Assembly (NCBI GenBank): GCA_021773835.1
Contig: JAJFJQ010000062.1
Span: 143,322-207,321, forward strand
Length of the DNA: 64,000 nucleotides
Source of the DNA: Gammaproteobacteria bacterium
GTDB lineage: Bacteria > Pseudomonadota > Gammaproteobacteria > Ga0077536
Direction: 5' to 3'
The notes under the pieces were generated by a model. The model saw only the letters and a list, made by a program, of their open reading frames with translations. It made no database searches and was not told the DNA's origin. This document shows, in pieces, positions 17,655-28,600 of the stretch; positions within the stretch are counted from its first letter, which is position 1, and each line of letters opens with the position of its first letter. The position numbers and the translations under genes were made by a program.

Positions 17655-19016
17655 ATGAAGCCGAAGCGGGAATATGTGTGCCGCGACTGTGGCGCGACCC
17701 AGTCAAAGTGGGCTGGGCAGTGCCTTGCTTGCGACAGCTGGAACACACTAGAAGAAGCGGTCGTTACTTCACCGCAGTCCGCGAGTCCACGGTTCAAAGC
17801 TTATAGCGGCCAACGTTCTGAGGTCACAGCGCTAGCCGATGTGGTGCAGGAAAAACAAATCCGCATGACCTCAGGTATCGCCGAGTTAGATCGCGTCCTC
17901 GGTGGCGGTATCGTGCCCGGATCGGTGGTGCTGATTGGCGGCGATCCAGGCATTGGAAAATCGACATTGTTATTGCAAAGCCTCGGTAAGATTTCGAACC
18001 AGCCGGGACTTACCCCGCTTTACGTTAGTGGGGAGGAGTCGGCATCGCAGATTGCGCTACGTGCAGAACGACTCAAACTGGACGCCGATGGCCTCCGTCT
18101 TCTCACCGAGACTGACGTGGATCGTATTGTAGAGATCGCCACGCAACAACGGGCGCGGCTTCTTGTCGTCGACTCTATTCAGACGATGTATTGCGCGGAG
18201 TCGCAATCCGCGCCCGGTAGCGTCGCGCAGGTTCGAGAGTCGGCGGCGCGCCTCGTTCGGTTTGCCAAATCGAGCAACATTGCCGTCTACCTAGTTGGTC
18301 ATGTTACTAAGGACGGTGCCCTGGCCGGGCCGCGCGTACTCGAACACATGGTAGATGCGGTACTTTATTTCGAGGGCGACCAAGCCGGGCGTTATCGATT
18401 GGTTCGTGCGTTCAAAAACCGGTTTGGGGCGGTCAACGAGTTGGGCGTATTTGCAATGACAGACCAAGGATTGCGTGAGGTGTCTAATCCTTCTGCGATC
18501 CTATTATCACGTCACGACGAAGCCGTGCCAGGCAGTGTGGTGTTGGTCAGTCGGGAAGGGACGCGGCCATTATTGGTGGAAGTACAGGCCTTGGTTGACG
18601 ATAGTGCTTTAGGTAATCCCCGACGTGTGACAGTCGGTTTGGATCACAATCGATTATCGATGCTATTGGCAGTGCTGCACCGGCACGGTGGAGTCTCGAC
18701 CGCCGGTTGCGACGTTTTCGCGAATATCGTTGGCGGTGTGCGTATTTCTGAGACCGGTGCTGATCTTGCGGTAGTTTGCGCCGTTATTTCCAGTCTTAAG
18801 AACCAACCGCTGTCGCGTGACCTCGCAATTTTCGGCGAGATTGGTTTGGCCGGTGAAATTAGACCCGTGCAAAACGGGCCGGAGCGCCTACGCGAGGCCG
18901 AGAAACAGGGATTCAAGCGCGCAATAATACCGGCCGCGAACGCGCCAAAGTCCGCCGTCGGTGACTTGCAAATTGTGCCTGTGGCGCGATTAGTCGATGC
19001 GCTGGATGCACTATGA
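17655..19016 (+). CDS. radA: RadA, DNA repair/recombination helicase
   Basis: The 453-residue protein opens with a C4 zinc finger (YVCRDCGATQSKWAGQCLAC), followed by a RecA-like ATPase with Walker A GGDPGIGKST, the RadA-specific KNRFG motif and a C-terminal Lon-protease-like domain (about residues 290-453) used for oligomerisation. RadA drives branch migration during homologous recombination. It lies 76 nt downstream of dnaB and converges on the CorC-like gene with 2 nt between the stop codons, so no terminator fits between them. Confidence 0.97.
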   Translation: MKPKREYVCRDCGATQSKWAGQCLACDSWNTLEEAVVTSPQSASPRFKAYSGQRSEVTALADVVQEKQIRMTSGIAELDRVLGGGIVPGSVVLIGGDPGIGKSTLLLQSLGKISNQPGLTPLYVSGEESASQIALRAERLKLDADGLRLLTETDVDRIVEIATQQRARLLVVDSIQTMYCAESQSAPGSVAQVRESAARLVRFAKSSNIAVYLVGHVTKDGALAGPRVLEHMVDAVLYFEGDQAGRYRLVRAFKNRFGAVNELGVFAMTDQGLREVSNPSAILLSRHDEAVPGSVVLVSREGTRPLLVEVQALVDDSALGNPRRVTVGLDHNRLSMLLAVLHRHGGVSTAGCDVFANIVGGVRISETGADLAVVCAVISSLKNQPLSRDLAIFGEIGLAGEIRPVQNGPERLREAEKQGFKRAIIPAANAPKSAVGDLQIVPVARLVDALDAL

Positions 19017-19018
19017 GA

Positions 19019-20359
19019 TCAGCTGTCGCGATCGTCTTGCTGCTCGCCTGACGGGGCTTCTGAAGTGTCTTCGACTTGTTCGGATGCGGTAGCGGCTAGC
19101 CCCGTTGGCGGTGTGACTCGTGCGTTTTTTACAACGTGCTCGGTACTATGCACGACCTCTATGGTGTAGTCATCGATGCGCAAGCTTGTGCCTGTCTCGG
19201 GAATGTCTTCTAGTGCATTGACGAGCAATCCGTTTAGGGTTTTCGGGCCATCCTCTGGTAGGGTCCAATTGTAGGCGCGATTAAGTTCACGGATATTTGC
19301 CGTCCCGTCGACTAGGTAGGTACCGTCGTCCTGTGGGTATACGTCGCGCGTGTAGTTTTGTAAGTCTGTGGTAAATTCGCCGACCACTTCTTCCAAAAGA
19401 TCATCAATCGTCACCAAACCCTCGATATCACCATATTCGTCTACGGCCACTGCTAGGCGCTCCCGCCGGCGCTGGAAATTGATCAACTGCGTATGAAGGT
19501 TGGTTCTCGTTGGCACGAAATAGGGTTCGCGTAGCATCGCTTCGAATTCCGTAAGCCCAAAATCTTCCACCACACGTAACAAGCGGGTGAGGGCACGCAC
19601 GTGGAGGATGCCAACAAGGTTATCGAGACTTCCACGGTAGCAAGGAATTCTGGTATGCCTACTCGCCATTAACTGATTCACGATATCGGCCCATTCATCT
19701 TCCAAATCGATGGCATCGATCTCGGCCCGCGGCACCATGATGTCTTCAACCGTTGCTTTCTCGAGGTCGAGGATCCCAAATAACATCTGACGATGTTTAC
19801 GCGGAATCATCGCGCCGGCTTCTTTGACCACCGTACGAAGTTCTTCGCGGTCTAAGGGATCGGTTCCGGATTTTTGAGGATTAATGTTGAACCAGTTCAA
19901 AATGCTGTTCGTGATGCCGTTTACAATCCAAACGAATGGATAGCATAGCCACAGCAACGGCTTTAACAGCGCGCTTGAGGGGAATGCAATTCGCTCCGGA
20001 TCGATAGCGGCCACAGTTTTCGGCAGCACTTCGGCGAAAATCAAGATCACCAAGGTTAATAGCACAGTGGTGAATATCAGTCCGTCCTGACCCAATATCT
20101 GCAACGTTAAAATCGTCGCAATTTGGGTTGCAAGAATGTTGACGAAATTATTGCCAAGCAAAATCAAGCCGATCAAGCGGTCGGGTCGTGCCAACAGATC
20201 GTTCGCACGTTTCGCACCTTGGTGATTTTTTTCGACGAGGTGTCGCAGGCGATAGCGGTTCAATGCCATCATGGCGGTTTCGCTGCTAGAAAAATAGGCG
20301 GACACGCAGATCAAGAGCACTAGTGCGCCGACGAGGACGAAGATTGTCAGGTCTGTCAT
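19019..20359 (-). CDS. CNNM/CorC-type transporter-associated membrane protein (DUF21-CBS-CorC_HlyC)
   Basis: The 446-residue protein has an N-terminal DUF21 membrane domain with about four helices (first LTIFVLVGALVLLICVSAYF), then a tandem CBS pair (about residues 205-330; EDIMVPRAEIDAIDLEDEW) and a CorC_HlyC domain (about 340-425). The family is linked to magnesium and cobalt export or ion homeostasis; the E. coli homologue YfjD lies by ypjD. The C-terminal 25 residues are acidic and probably disordered. It is transcribed behind ypjD with a 3-nt gap. Confidence 0.93.
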   Translation of the reverse strand: MTDLTIFVLVGALVLLICVSAYFSSSETAMMALNRYRLRHLVEKNHQGAKRANDLLARPDRLIGLILLGNNFVNILATQIATILTLQILGQDGLIFTTVLLTLVILIFAEVLPKTVAAIDPERIAFPSSALLKPLLWLCYPFVWIVNGITNSILNWFNINPQKSGTDPLDREELRTVVKEAGAMIPRKHRQMLFGILDLEKATVEDIMVPRAEIDAIDLEDEWADIVNQLMASRHTRIPCYRGSLDNLVGILHVRALTRLLRVVEDFGLTEFEAMLREPYFVPTRTNLHTQLINFQRRRERLAVAVDEYGDIEGLVTIDDLLEEVVGEFTTDLQNYTRDVYPQDDGTYLVDGTANIRELNRAYNWTLPEDGPKTLNGLLVNALEDIPETGTSLRIDDYTIEVVHSTEHVVKNARVTPPTGLAATASEQVEDTSEAPSGEQQDDRDS

Positions 20360-20362
20360 GCG

Positions 20363-21154
20363 CTAAACTCGATGTAGAACGAGTTCCAACACTGCTTTCG
20401 AACCAAAAAACCCAAGTGCTAAAGAGACAAAGCCGGAGATAACAAACTTAATCGCCCGCCGTCCACGCCAACCGAAACCCAAGCGGCCGCAGATCAGAGT
20501 GGCAAACACGCCCCAAGCGATGACCGAAAAAACAACCTTATGAGTGAGGTGTTGCGCACGTATGTCGGCGATATACATTGACCCAAGCGCTAAACTCACG
20601 GTCAGCATTACAAAAGCGAAGCCAGTCAGCTGGAATAGCACTGTTTCCATTGTTGGAAGTGGCGGTAAAAAATCCATGCTTGGCCGATGATGTCTTATTT
20701 TGTAGTCGGCGATACCGAGGTAAATCGCTTGAACCGCAGCGATTGCGAATAAACCATAGGCGATGATGGACAAAACGATATGGAGTTGCAGACCGATTGC
20801 GGTGCCCGGGGGTAAGATACGGCTGCTGGGGAACAAATAAGTTAGTGCAATCATCGAGGCAATTATCGGATAGATCATTACCGCGAGGCTGTCGACGGGG
20901 CGCCAACTCATGATCAATAGCAGGGAGGCGCCAATACACCAACCAACCAATGATGCGGTGTTGAAGATACCTAAATCAATGCCACTATTAGCAAAGACCG
21001 AAGAATATAGGACGGCACCATGCGCTACTGCCGCGGCTATTAACAGCGCGATTGCCTGGTACTTAGTTTCCGCCCGAGGTGTCTGCTTGGCGATGCGGAC
21101 GGACGCGGCTAGGTACAGCGCAATTGCCACAAGTGCGATGCTGAGGTTTTGCAT
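20363..21154 (-). CDS. ypjD: YpjD/CcsA-like inner membrane protein
   Basis: From the ATG at 21154 this is a 263-residue protein with eight or so membrane segments, beginning MQNLSIALVAIAL. The conserved C-terminal part HLTHKVVFSVIAWGVFA carries histidines of the cytochrome c assembly (CcsA/HemX-like) family. The reading frame is open further upstream, but that extension would overlap the divergent glycosyltransferase start and lacks family similarity. The role is unproven; a link to the co-transcribed CorC-like transporter is suggested by the 3-nt gap. In many gammaproteobacteria ypjD is divergent from ffh, but here about 10.5 kb lies between them. Confidence 0.88.
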   Translation of the reverse strand: MQNLSIALVAIALYLAASVRIAKQTPRAETKYQAIALLIAAAVAHGAVLYSSVFANSGIDLGIFNTASLVGWCIGASLLLIMSWRPVDSLAVMIYPIIASMIALTYLFPSSRILPPGTAIGLQLHIVLSIIAYGLFAIAAVQAIYLGIADYKIRHHRPSMDFLPPLPTMETVLFQLTGFAFVMLTVSLALGSMYIADIRAQHLTHKVVFSVIAWGVFATLICGRLGFGWRGRRAIKFVISGFVSLALGFFGSKAVLELVLHRV

Positions 21155-21264
21155 AGGTCGGGTCCGATGATCGCATATCCTGGGTCGATCATGAAGCAAC
21201 CTCGAATCGCATCGCAGGTGCCGAAGCACCAAGGCCGCAGCGCAAAAGAGTAGTTCAATCGCCA

Positions 21265-22452
21265 ATGTCACGGGTCGCGTTTTGTTGGGAATTAGGACAG
21301 GGTTTTGGGCACCTGACGCCATATCTCGCCCTAATCAGACGACTCATAGAGCGCGGGGACGCCGTCTACTACCTAGCCAAGGAAGTAGCCTCGGCACGAA
21401 ATGTGTTCAAAGAATTACCCGTCGAGGTCATCGAGTTCAAACCTGACTTCACGCCACCTGCTGAGAGGATCCACGCCGTCGACAGCTATCCTGAGATACT
21501 GCACAACTGCGGGTTTCAGGACGCGAATGTACTCTTTCAACGTGTGAACAAATTAGCCGATGCGATCTCGAAAATTGGTCCGGACGTTTTAGTTGTCGAT
21601 TTCGCACCAACAGCGATGGTCGCGAATGTAGGTTTAGGCCTACCAATAATTGCAGGTGGAAGTGGATTTCAAATACCGCCTCGAACGACTCCGATGCCAC
21701 GTTTTCGATATTGGCAGGGGATAGCGGACGCAACGTTAGCGCTTAACGAAGATCGTGTATTAGCGGTGATCAACAAGGTGCTCGCCCGTTTGGGCTTGGC
21801 GACAGCAGAGTCCATCGCAGCACTATTGCGGACCGACGGCGAATGGCTAACGACTTTCCGCGAGCTTGATTGCTACGGTCCGCGTGACGGTGCGCGTTAC
21901 CTCGGCACCTTCCCACCTGAGCAATTCGGGCAAGCGCCAGCCTGGCCGAACGAAGTCGGAACGCGGGTATTTGCCTATCTGTCTGCCGGTCCCGCAGCAA
22001 GAACAAGCTTACGCGCGTTGCAAGATTTCGGTGCCGCCGTCTGTCTCGTCGGATATGACTTAAAACCCGGCGAAAAAGAGGACTTTGACCCGAGCCAAGT
22101 CCAAATGATAGATACGCTAGTCGACGTTACGAGCGCGAGCCGAGAGGCCGCACTGGTTGTGCATAATGGGAACCTCAACACGACGGCAGCATCGCTGCTA
22201 TGTGGCACACCGCAACTCGCGATCCCGACTACAGCGGAGCGCTATTTAAATGCTAGACGCCTGGAATTACTTGGCGCAGGGTTGGCGGCGCCGCAAGAGA
22301 AACCTGGAGATATTCCAGCCAAGATCAGGGCGCTAATAACCGAACGTCAATACACGCGAGCCGCGTTGCATTTTTCCGAAAATTACCGCGCGCACTGGCA
22401 GGCTGATCATACGCAAACAATGATCGAAGATATCGATCGGCTGGTTGGTTGA
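21265..22452 (+). CDS. GT-B-fold glycosyltransferase, UGT/MGT-like (copy 1)
   Basis: This 395-residue protein has the two-lobed layout of GT1-type nucleotide-sugar glycosyltransferases. The N-terminal lobe starts with CWELGQGFGHLTPYLALI (the GHL acceptor loop) and has PDVLVVDF; the C-terminal lobe has AALVVHNGNLNTTAASLLCGTPQLAIPTTAERYLNA, the position of the donor-binding motif. The usual HGG is replaced by HNGNLNT. No signal peptide is visible, so it should act in the cytoplasm. It is followed by a clear paralogue and then a TPS locus, and may modify an envelope lipid, a small molecule or the TPS exoprotein. The acceptor and sugar are unknown. Confidence 0.8.
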   Translation: MSRVAFCWELGQGFGHLTPYLALIRRLIERGDAVYYLAKEVASARNVFKELPVEVIEFKPDFTPPAERIHAVDSYPEILHNCGFQDANVLFQRVNKLADAISKIGPDVLVVDFAPTAMVANVGLGLPIIAGGSGFQIPPRTTPMPRFRYWQGIADATLALNEDRVLAVINKVLARLGLATAESIAALLRTDGEWLTTFRELDCYGPRDGARYLGTFPPEQFGQAPAWPNEVGTRVFAYLSAGPAARTSLRALQDFGAAVCLVGYDLKPGEKEDFDPSQVQMIDTLVDVTSASREAALVVHNGNLNTTAASLLCGTPQLAIPTTAERYLNARRLELLGAGLAAPQEKPGDIPAKIRALITERQYTRAALHFSENYRAHWQADHTQTMIEDIDRLVG

Positions 22453-22495
22453 TGATGACCAGCGCGTCCGACCGCTAAACGGCATCGCTTCCGGT

Positions 22496-23686
22496 ATGTC
22501 GAAGATTTGCTTCGCCTGGGAACTTGGACAAGGTTTCGGCCACTTGGTTCGCTATGTCACGCTGGTTCAGCGACTCGTTGATCGTGGCGACGAGGTTCAT
22601 TTCCTTGTGAATGATGCGGCGCGGGCGAACGAGGTCTTCGCCGCTACCACGGTCCAGGTTGAGCAGATGGAGCGCGGCCACACGCCTGCGGAAAAGGCGA
22701 TAGAGCAACCAAATTCCTATGCGGATATTCTCTTCAACTTCGGTTTCGCCGACCCGGATACCTTGGAGCGGCAACTGCAACCGTGGCACCAGAGATTCAA
22801 GACGCTTAAGCCCGATGTCCTTGTGGTTGATTTCGGCCCAACGCCAATGCTGGCCAACCGTATCTGCAATATCCCGATGATTTCTTCCGGCAGTGGTTTT
22901 ACCGTTCCGCCACGAACGACGCCGATGAAGCCGCTGAATTATTGGAGCATGAGACATCGCGAGCAGTTACCGGTGAACGAACAGGCAGTTCTGCAAACGA
23001 TAAATGTGGTGCTCAGCCGGGCCGGCATCGGTCCACTGCGCCAATTCTCGGACCTACTTATTGCAGATTGCGAATGGTTGCTTACCTATGCCGAGCTTGA
23101 CCACTACGGTGGTCGCGATGGCGGGCGTTATCTCGGCAGCCTTTCGGCGCCGGGCTTCGGTGAACCACCGTCATGGACCGAGCAAAAAGGGTCAAAGCTT
23201 TTCGCCTACCTCGTCTCTCAGACCATCAGTGATGCGTTCCTCGAAGCGGTGTCGAAATTGGATATTAATTTATGTCTGTATGCGCCAAATCTGAATCCCG
23301 GAGAACTCGATAGCTTATCGACACAACGCATTAGCCGTGCGGATAGACCGGTAAATCTAGACCTCGCCGCAGCCGAATGTAGCGCTGCCGTTACCAATGG
23401 CGGCCTGAACACGGTTTCCGGCTTCCTCCGCAAGGGCGTTCCTCAGCTTGCGTTGCCGAACAACCTGGAACGGTACATGGTGGCGCGGCGTTTGGAGCTT
23501 GCCGGAGGTGGGTTGGCCGTCGGACCGGTCGATACCGGCAATCTCGCTACAAACCTCCGCGCGGTGCTGAACGACAGGTCGTTTGCACGAGGGGCTGAAC
23601 GTTTCGCCGCCAGGCATCGAGGGGACAGCGTTGAAATCCAGGCGCGTGCGATGCTGGCCGATATCGATGGATTACTGGGGCGCTGA
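22496..23686 (+). CDS. GT-B-fold glycosyltransferase, UGT/MGT-like (copy 2, paralogue)
   Basis: This is a tandem paralogue of the gene ahead of it: both share WELGQGFGHL near the start, DVLVVDF, GSGF followed by PPRTTPM, ECxWL/DGEWL-type segments and a C-terminal donor-site block (here AAVTNGGLNTVSGFLRKGVPQLALP). The ATG at 22496 is chosen because it aligns with the paralogue's start (MSK versus MSR), although an upstream TTG is open; it leaves 43 nt to the previous stop and the product is 396 residues. The Gly-Gly of the donor motif is kept here but altered in copy 1, which hints at different sugars or division of labour. Confidence 0.8.
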   Translation: MSKICFAWELGQGFGHLVRYVTLVQRLVDRGDEVHFLVNDAARANEVFAATTVQVEQMERGHTPAEKAIEQPNSYADILFNFGFADPDTLERQLQPWHQRFKTLKPDVLVVDFGPTPMLANRICNIPMISSGSGFTVPPRTTPMKPLNYWSMRHREQLPVNEQAVLQTINVVLSRAGIGPLRQFSDLLIADCEWLLTYAELDHYGGRDGGRYLGSLSAPGFGEPPSWTEQKGSKLFAYLVSQTISDAFLEAVSKLDINLCLYAPNLNPGELDSLSTQRISRADRPVNLDLAAAECSAAVTNGGLNTVSGFLRKGVPQLALPNNLERYMVARRLELAGGGLAVGPVDTGNLATNLRAVLNDRSFARGAERFAARHRGDSVEIQARAMLADIDGLLGR

Positions 23687-23788
23687 ACAATGGGTTTTGG
23701 GGGCGATTCTCGGTATTATACGGAGCTGCCCGCTTGCCCCGGTGGAAGACCGAAAATGACGGTCGGCCCGCACCATAATAAATAATGA

Positions 23789-23816
23789 TTGCAATACCTT
23801 ACATAGGATTTATACT
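23789..23816 (+). promoter_or_regulatory. Candidate promoter of the first TPS operon
   Basis: TTGCAA (23789-23794) and TATACT (23811-23816) are separated by 16 nt in an AT-rich 169-nt gap that contrasts with the tight spacing elsewhere in the cassette. Predicted start near 23823, about 33 nt ahead of the TpsB start. Confidence 0.65.
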
Positions 23817-23855
23817 CTATATTATTACATTAGGGTAAGTTGGGGGAAAGCTACC

Positions 23856-25547
23856 TTGCTTGGGTTCAAAGTGACAGCGCGAACAATTTGTCGAAGGGCA
23901 GCCATTTTGGCTGTGATCGCGCCGGTAATGGCGGCAGCGCAGGTAGTCCCGACGCCAGGAGCGGTCCAGGAACAGATCCGACAGCAGCCAAGCTTGCCAC
24001 CAACCTCAAGCCAACCGCAATTGGATAGCCCAGCCGCCCCGGCGGCAACAACGGGGATCCCTGCAGGCGGTAAGCAGATCCCAATCGAACGATTTGAGAT
24101 CATCGGTAATACGGTGATCTCAAGCGACGAGCTGAGCCAAGTCGTGGCGCCTTTTGAGGGGCGCTCGATGACCTTGTTCGAGATCTACGAGGTCGCTGAC
24201 CGGGTGACGCAATACTATCGGGATCAAGGCTACTCGGTTGCGTCGGCAACCGTGCCGGCACAAAAAGTTGGATCAGGGACGGTGACCTTGGAGGTCATCG
24301 AGGGACGCATCGCCGCGCTCGCGGTGGACGGTAATAAGGCGTACCGCCAATCCTTTCTTGAACGACATGTGACCGGTGCCGCGGTTGGAGACGTTATTGC
24401 GGAGAAGGCACTTGAACGCGATCTGTTGCTCCTTAACGATTTGCCAGGTCTCAGCGCGACGGCGGTGGTGTCGCCGGGCGCGGAATTTGGCGACTCCAAT
24501 TTAACGATACGTACCGAGGAGAAGCGATTCGAAGCCGTAACACGCCTGAATAATTACGGCCGAACGTCGATCGGCGAATGGAAGCTCGAGGGTGATTTCG
24601 CGGTAAACGCCCCGCTTGGGGTAGGCGACCGCTTCGACATCAATGTGGTGCATGCCACCGGCGGCAAACTCGACTATTTTAATTTCCGTTATAGCGTACC
24701 GATTTTGTTTTCCGGCACTCGCGCCTCAATGTATTTCTCGCGCAATGATTACAACGTGGACAGCGGCGAGTTACCGCCCGGGCTGCAGGCACTTGACTTG
24801 AGTGGCGACGGGGACAACTTTGGGTTCAACATCTTTCACCCCCTAATACGTTCGCGCAAGCAGAATCTGTATATCGGGATCGGCTACGACCGTGTTATCA
24901 CGCGGCAGCTTACCCGCGGTCTCGGCCTTAAAACGAAGGCCGACATTTCGCTAATGAATCTTAATCTGCTGTACAGCCGGGTTAATGACAACAACTCCTT
25001 TACCACCTTCAGTGCAAATTTCGCCACGAACTTTGATTCAAATGAGCGCGATCCGATCACCTTTGCATCGGAAAACAACGCGCAGACCGCTAAATTAAGG
25101 ATCGATGCGACGCATTTCCATAGCATCAACGAGCTTTGGGCTGTATTTGGCAAGCTGACAATGGTTGGCGCGATCGATCCTATCGTCGATACGCAGCGCT
25201 ACCGAATCGGTGGGCGCGAAAGCGTCCGTGGGTACGCTTCTTCAGAGCTGGCGGGCGACGGTGGATATGCGGTCACGCTCGAAATTCAAAGACAATTTCT
25301 GCTTGCCAGCCGGTGGCCGTCACGGGCTTTTCTGTTTGGCGACAGCGGCACGGTGACGCGGCAAAACGCCGCCACCATTGGCCTAGACTCGAGCGAATCA
25401 ATTTCAGCGGCAGGATTGGGTTTTGAAACGCTAGTTAGTGGCCGCTATCGCCTCAATCTCGAACTTGCGAAGCAGATCGGGTCACAAGAATCAATCGACG
25501 GACGTGACCACCTTCGCGTTTGGTTCGGTGTAACTGCAAATTTTTAA
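23856..25547 (+). CDS. TpsB outer-membrane transporter, ShlB/FhaC family (system 1)
   Basis: The 563-residue product starts at a TTG behind GGGGGAAAG and has a signal peptide (about residues 1-28, ending VMAAAQ). A Pro/Gln-rich linker leads to the POTRA region (about 72-155; RFEIIGNTVISSDEL, then ADRVTQYYRDQGYSVASA), a second POTRA, and a 16-strand barrel ending in Phe. The barrel contains the conserved YRIGGRESVRGY segment (the VRGY tip of the L6 loop). TpsB proteins secrete a partner TpsA across the outer membrane. The partner is the next gene, 106 nt downstream. Confidence 0.94.
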   Translation: MLGFKVTARTICRRAAILAVIAPVMAAAQVVPTPGAVQEQIRQQPSLPPTSSQPQLDSPAAPAATTGIPAGGKQIPIERFEIIGNTVISSDELSQVVAPFEGRSMTLFEIYEVADRVTQYYRDQGYSVASATVPAQKVGSGTVTLEVIEGRIAALAVDGNKAYRQSFLERHVTGAAVGDVIAEKALERDLLLLNDLPGLSATAVVSPGAEFGDSNLTIRTEEKRFEAVTRLNNYGRTSIGEWKLEGDFAVNAPLGVGDRFDINVVHATGGKLDYFNFRYSVPILFSGTRASMYFSRNDYNVDSGELPPGLQALDLSGDGDNFGFNIFHPLIRSRKQNLYIGIGYDRVITRQLTRGLGLKTKADISLMNLNLLYSRVNDNNSFTTFSANFATNFDSNERDPITFASENNAQTAKLRIDATHFHSINELWAVFGKLTMVGAIDPIVDTQRYRIGGRESVRGYASSELAGDGGYAVTLEIQRQFLLASRWPSRAFLFGDSGTVTRQNAATIGLDSSESISAAGLGFETLVSGRYRLNLELAKQIGSQESIDGRDHLRVWFGVTANF

Positions 25548-25653
25548 TGAGTTTGAGACTTTACGTGAATTATTACCTTGTTCCGTCGAGGTCTGTGGGC
25601 CTAGCATGGCGCGCATGGCAAGGAATTCGACGAATCCCAGGGAGTAGCGCCAA

Positions 25654-28600
25654 ATGAATGTGCGGGCTTTTAGACTGCGTCCAATCGCAGAATTTCTACG
25701 TGCGAGCGCAGCATCGCGGCTTGGATGGGGCGCGTTGGCGTCCATACCCGGCCTAGCTTTCGCGGGGCCGACTGGCGAAAGCGTTGTTGCTGGCGGGGCC
25801 GCTATCTCTCGTCCTGATGCGACACATACGCAAATCGACCAATCGACCCAAAGTGCCGTTATCAACTGGTCGACGTTCTCTGTCGACAGTGACGAATTCG
25901 TCGTATTTAACCAACCTGGCGCAACCGCGTCAGTTCTTAACCGAGTCATTGGCTCACAGCAGTCCAATATTCTTGGCCAAATAAATGCCAACGGTCGGGT
26001 TTTCTTAGTCAACCCGCAGGGCGTCTATTTTGCCCCAGGGGCGAAAGTCGACGTCGGTGCGCTGACGGCGAGTGTGCTGGATATTACGAATGAAGACTTT
26101 ATGTCCGGTAGCTACGTGTTTCGACGTTCTCCAGGCGCGCCGGATGGTGTGGGTGTTGAGAATGCGGGCGAGATAAAGGTTGGCGATGGCGGCTATGTCG
26201 TGCTCGCCGGGGATTACGCCAACAACACCGGGGTTATATCGGCTCGGCTCGGTACGGTAGTGCTGGCCGCAGGCAGTCAAATGACCATGGACTTGAGCGA
26301 CGATGGGCTGGTCAGCTTCGCGGTTGACGAAGCGACGGTTTCCGGCCTCGCTGGAGTCAACAATTCAGGCGAGATTGTTGCCGATGGCGGTCAGGTGATC
26401 ATGACGGCGAAGGTCGCCAATGACCTGGTTGCGACAGCGGTCAATAACGACGGACTACTCCAAGCGCACCGGATCGTCGAGGATGGCGGTGAGATCTATC
26501 TAAGCGCCAGCGGTGGCGATATCGTAAACGCCGGGACCATCGATGTGGCCGGTGCCTCGGGCCAGTCCGGCGGCGAAGTGAGTGTCCTCGGCGACGAAGA
26601 CATCACCTTGACTGCGGGATCACAGATCAACGCAAATGGTGATGGTGCCGGCAATGGTGGTGTTATCACTGTGATCGCCGACGGCAAGATGGCGTTTCGC
26701 CACGACGCAGAGGTTACCGCCGTAGCCGGTACGAGCGGCGAGCGCGGGGGTAACATTGAACTCAGTGGTAACGCCGTATCGGTTAGGGGCAACATTAAGG
26801 TTGGCAATGGTGGTGTGCTTATCGATCCGCGTTTCGCGGAGATAAATACAACGGGCGTTGGAGGTCCTTCGACCATTGGGGTTGATAAGGCAGTCATCGA
26901 GTCCGTCTTAGCCTACGGTGGTTTGTTCAGTCTTAGCGCTAGCGAATCTATCTCGAAAACGGCGGCCGTAACGTCGATAACCGGTGCCGGATCGTTGCGC
27001 TTTTTTATCTCCGACCTCGACGGTGATATCAACCTCGCCGGCCTCGAAATCAATATCGGTGGCGATTTCAGCGTCACTGCCGGGGTGAATATCGGGGATG
27101 TGAATCTGGGCAAGATTACGAACGCAGATGACGTGTTTCTCCACGCCGGGGCGCTATCGGGTGATATCACCTTAAACACGGGTGGTATTGCGGCCGCGAG
27201 TAATAACCTCGTATTGAGTGCCCCTGGTGGAAATATTACTGTCGGGACTCCCGCACTACCCGGCGATGTAACGCTAGATGGCTTTTCACCCCTGATCGAT
27301 GTAGACGCGCTCGGCAATTTCACTGTCTTTGGCGATGTGATCACGACCGGCAGCGGTAGCGACACGACGCTCAGCATTAACGCGCAAAACGTTTTTGCAA
27401 ATGACCTTGTTGCCTACGCAGCCAGCGGCGGCAACGGAACCCTGAATGTGAACGTGGGCAACGATATTCTGATCGACGATGCTATCGCAGGGGTGGGGGG
27501 TTCGGGTTCGTATGGGGGCGGCGCCTTTCTCAACATGTTTGCGGCCCGAGATTTCATCGGTAACGACGTCGAAGCGTATGGCGAAACGGCTGCCGGGGTT
27601 GTCGTTAGCGTGGGGCGTGACTTTGTATTTAACGAGCTCGCGGCAGAGGTCGGAACGACGATCTCGCCGGGAACCGGCGATGCCTCGCTGAATGCAACTG
27701 CAGGCAGGAATGGCACAATCGGTGCGCTGGTTGTAACCGGTGACGGCGATGCTACTGCCACGGTACTGGTGACCGGAGACCTTACGGTCAATACCGGCGA
27801 CTATCAAGCTGGCACCGGCGACGCGTTTGGGAGTTTACGCTTCGGCAACAATGGTAGGTTCGGCCGGCACACAGCGACCGCTGCCGGAAGCGCCTTCATT
27901 GGCTTTGGTGAACCAACGGCGACCAGTGGTAACACGGCGCTCTTCACCAATGCTGTGGTTGCGAACGGCGGTACCAACGACTCAATCGGTGTTGGCGTTC
28001 GAAATTCTATCCGCACAGTTGGCGACGGGATCCTTGCAGCGGATAATGTTTTTCTTCGCGTAAGCAACACGGGCACTACCCTAATTGACGTAAAGACGCG
28101 CACGCCAGCGCTGTTGCTCCAAAATACAGGCCTCACGCCAGACGTCGTCATAGATAACCGCGCATTTATCGGACCGTCAGCAGTCAACTTTAGCCCTGGT
28201 ATCACCACGCTGTTACGAAGCGCGTCCTTTTTTGCCACTGGCCCGCTAGCGTTCAACGGCGGCGCGTTCAGTGCGCATAGGCTCGCGGTCGCGGTGACCA
28301 ATGGAACGGCAACGTTCAATAACTCGGTATTCATAACCGGCAACAACCCGTTCCCCGTTACGCCAACCGATGCTGCTCTGTTCACGCTCATGGGGAATCG
28401 AGGACTGACGCCTCCCGGTCACGGGCCAAACGTTCAAATCTTTGCGCAAAACGGCATCAATATAACGAACCCGTTTGTTGTCGGTGGACCGAGCCCATTC
28501 ACCAAGATGTTCTCGAATGGGCCGTTCATGATCAGTGGTTTGACCACGACCGCGAGTAATATAACCACCGTGTTCTCGCCAATTGACACAACCCGACCGG

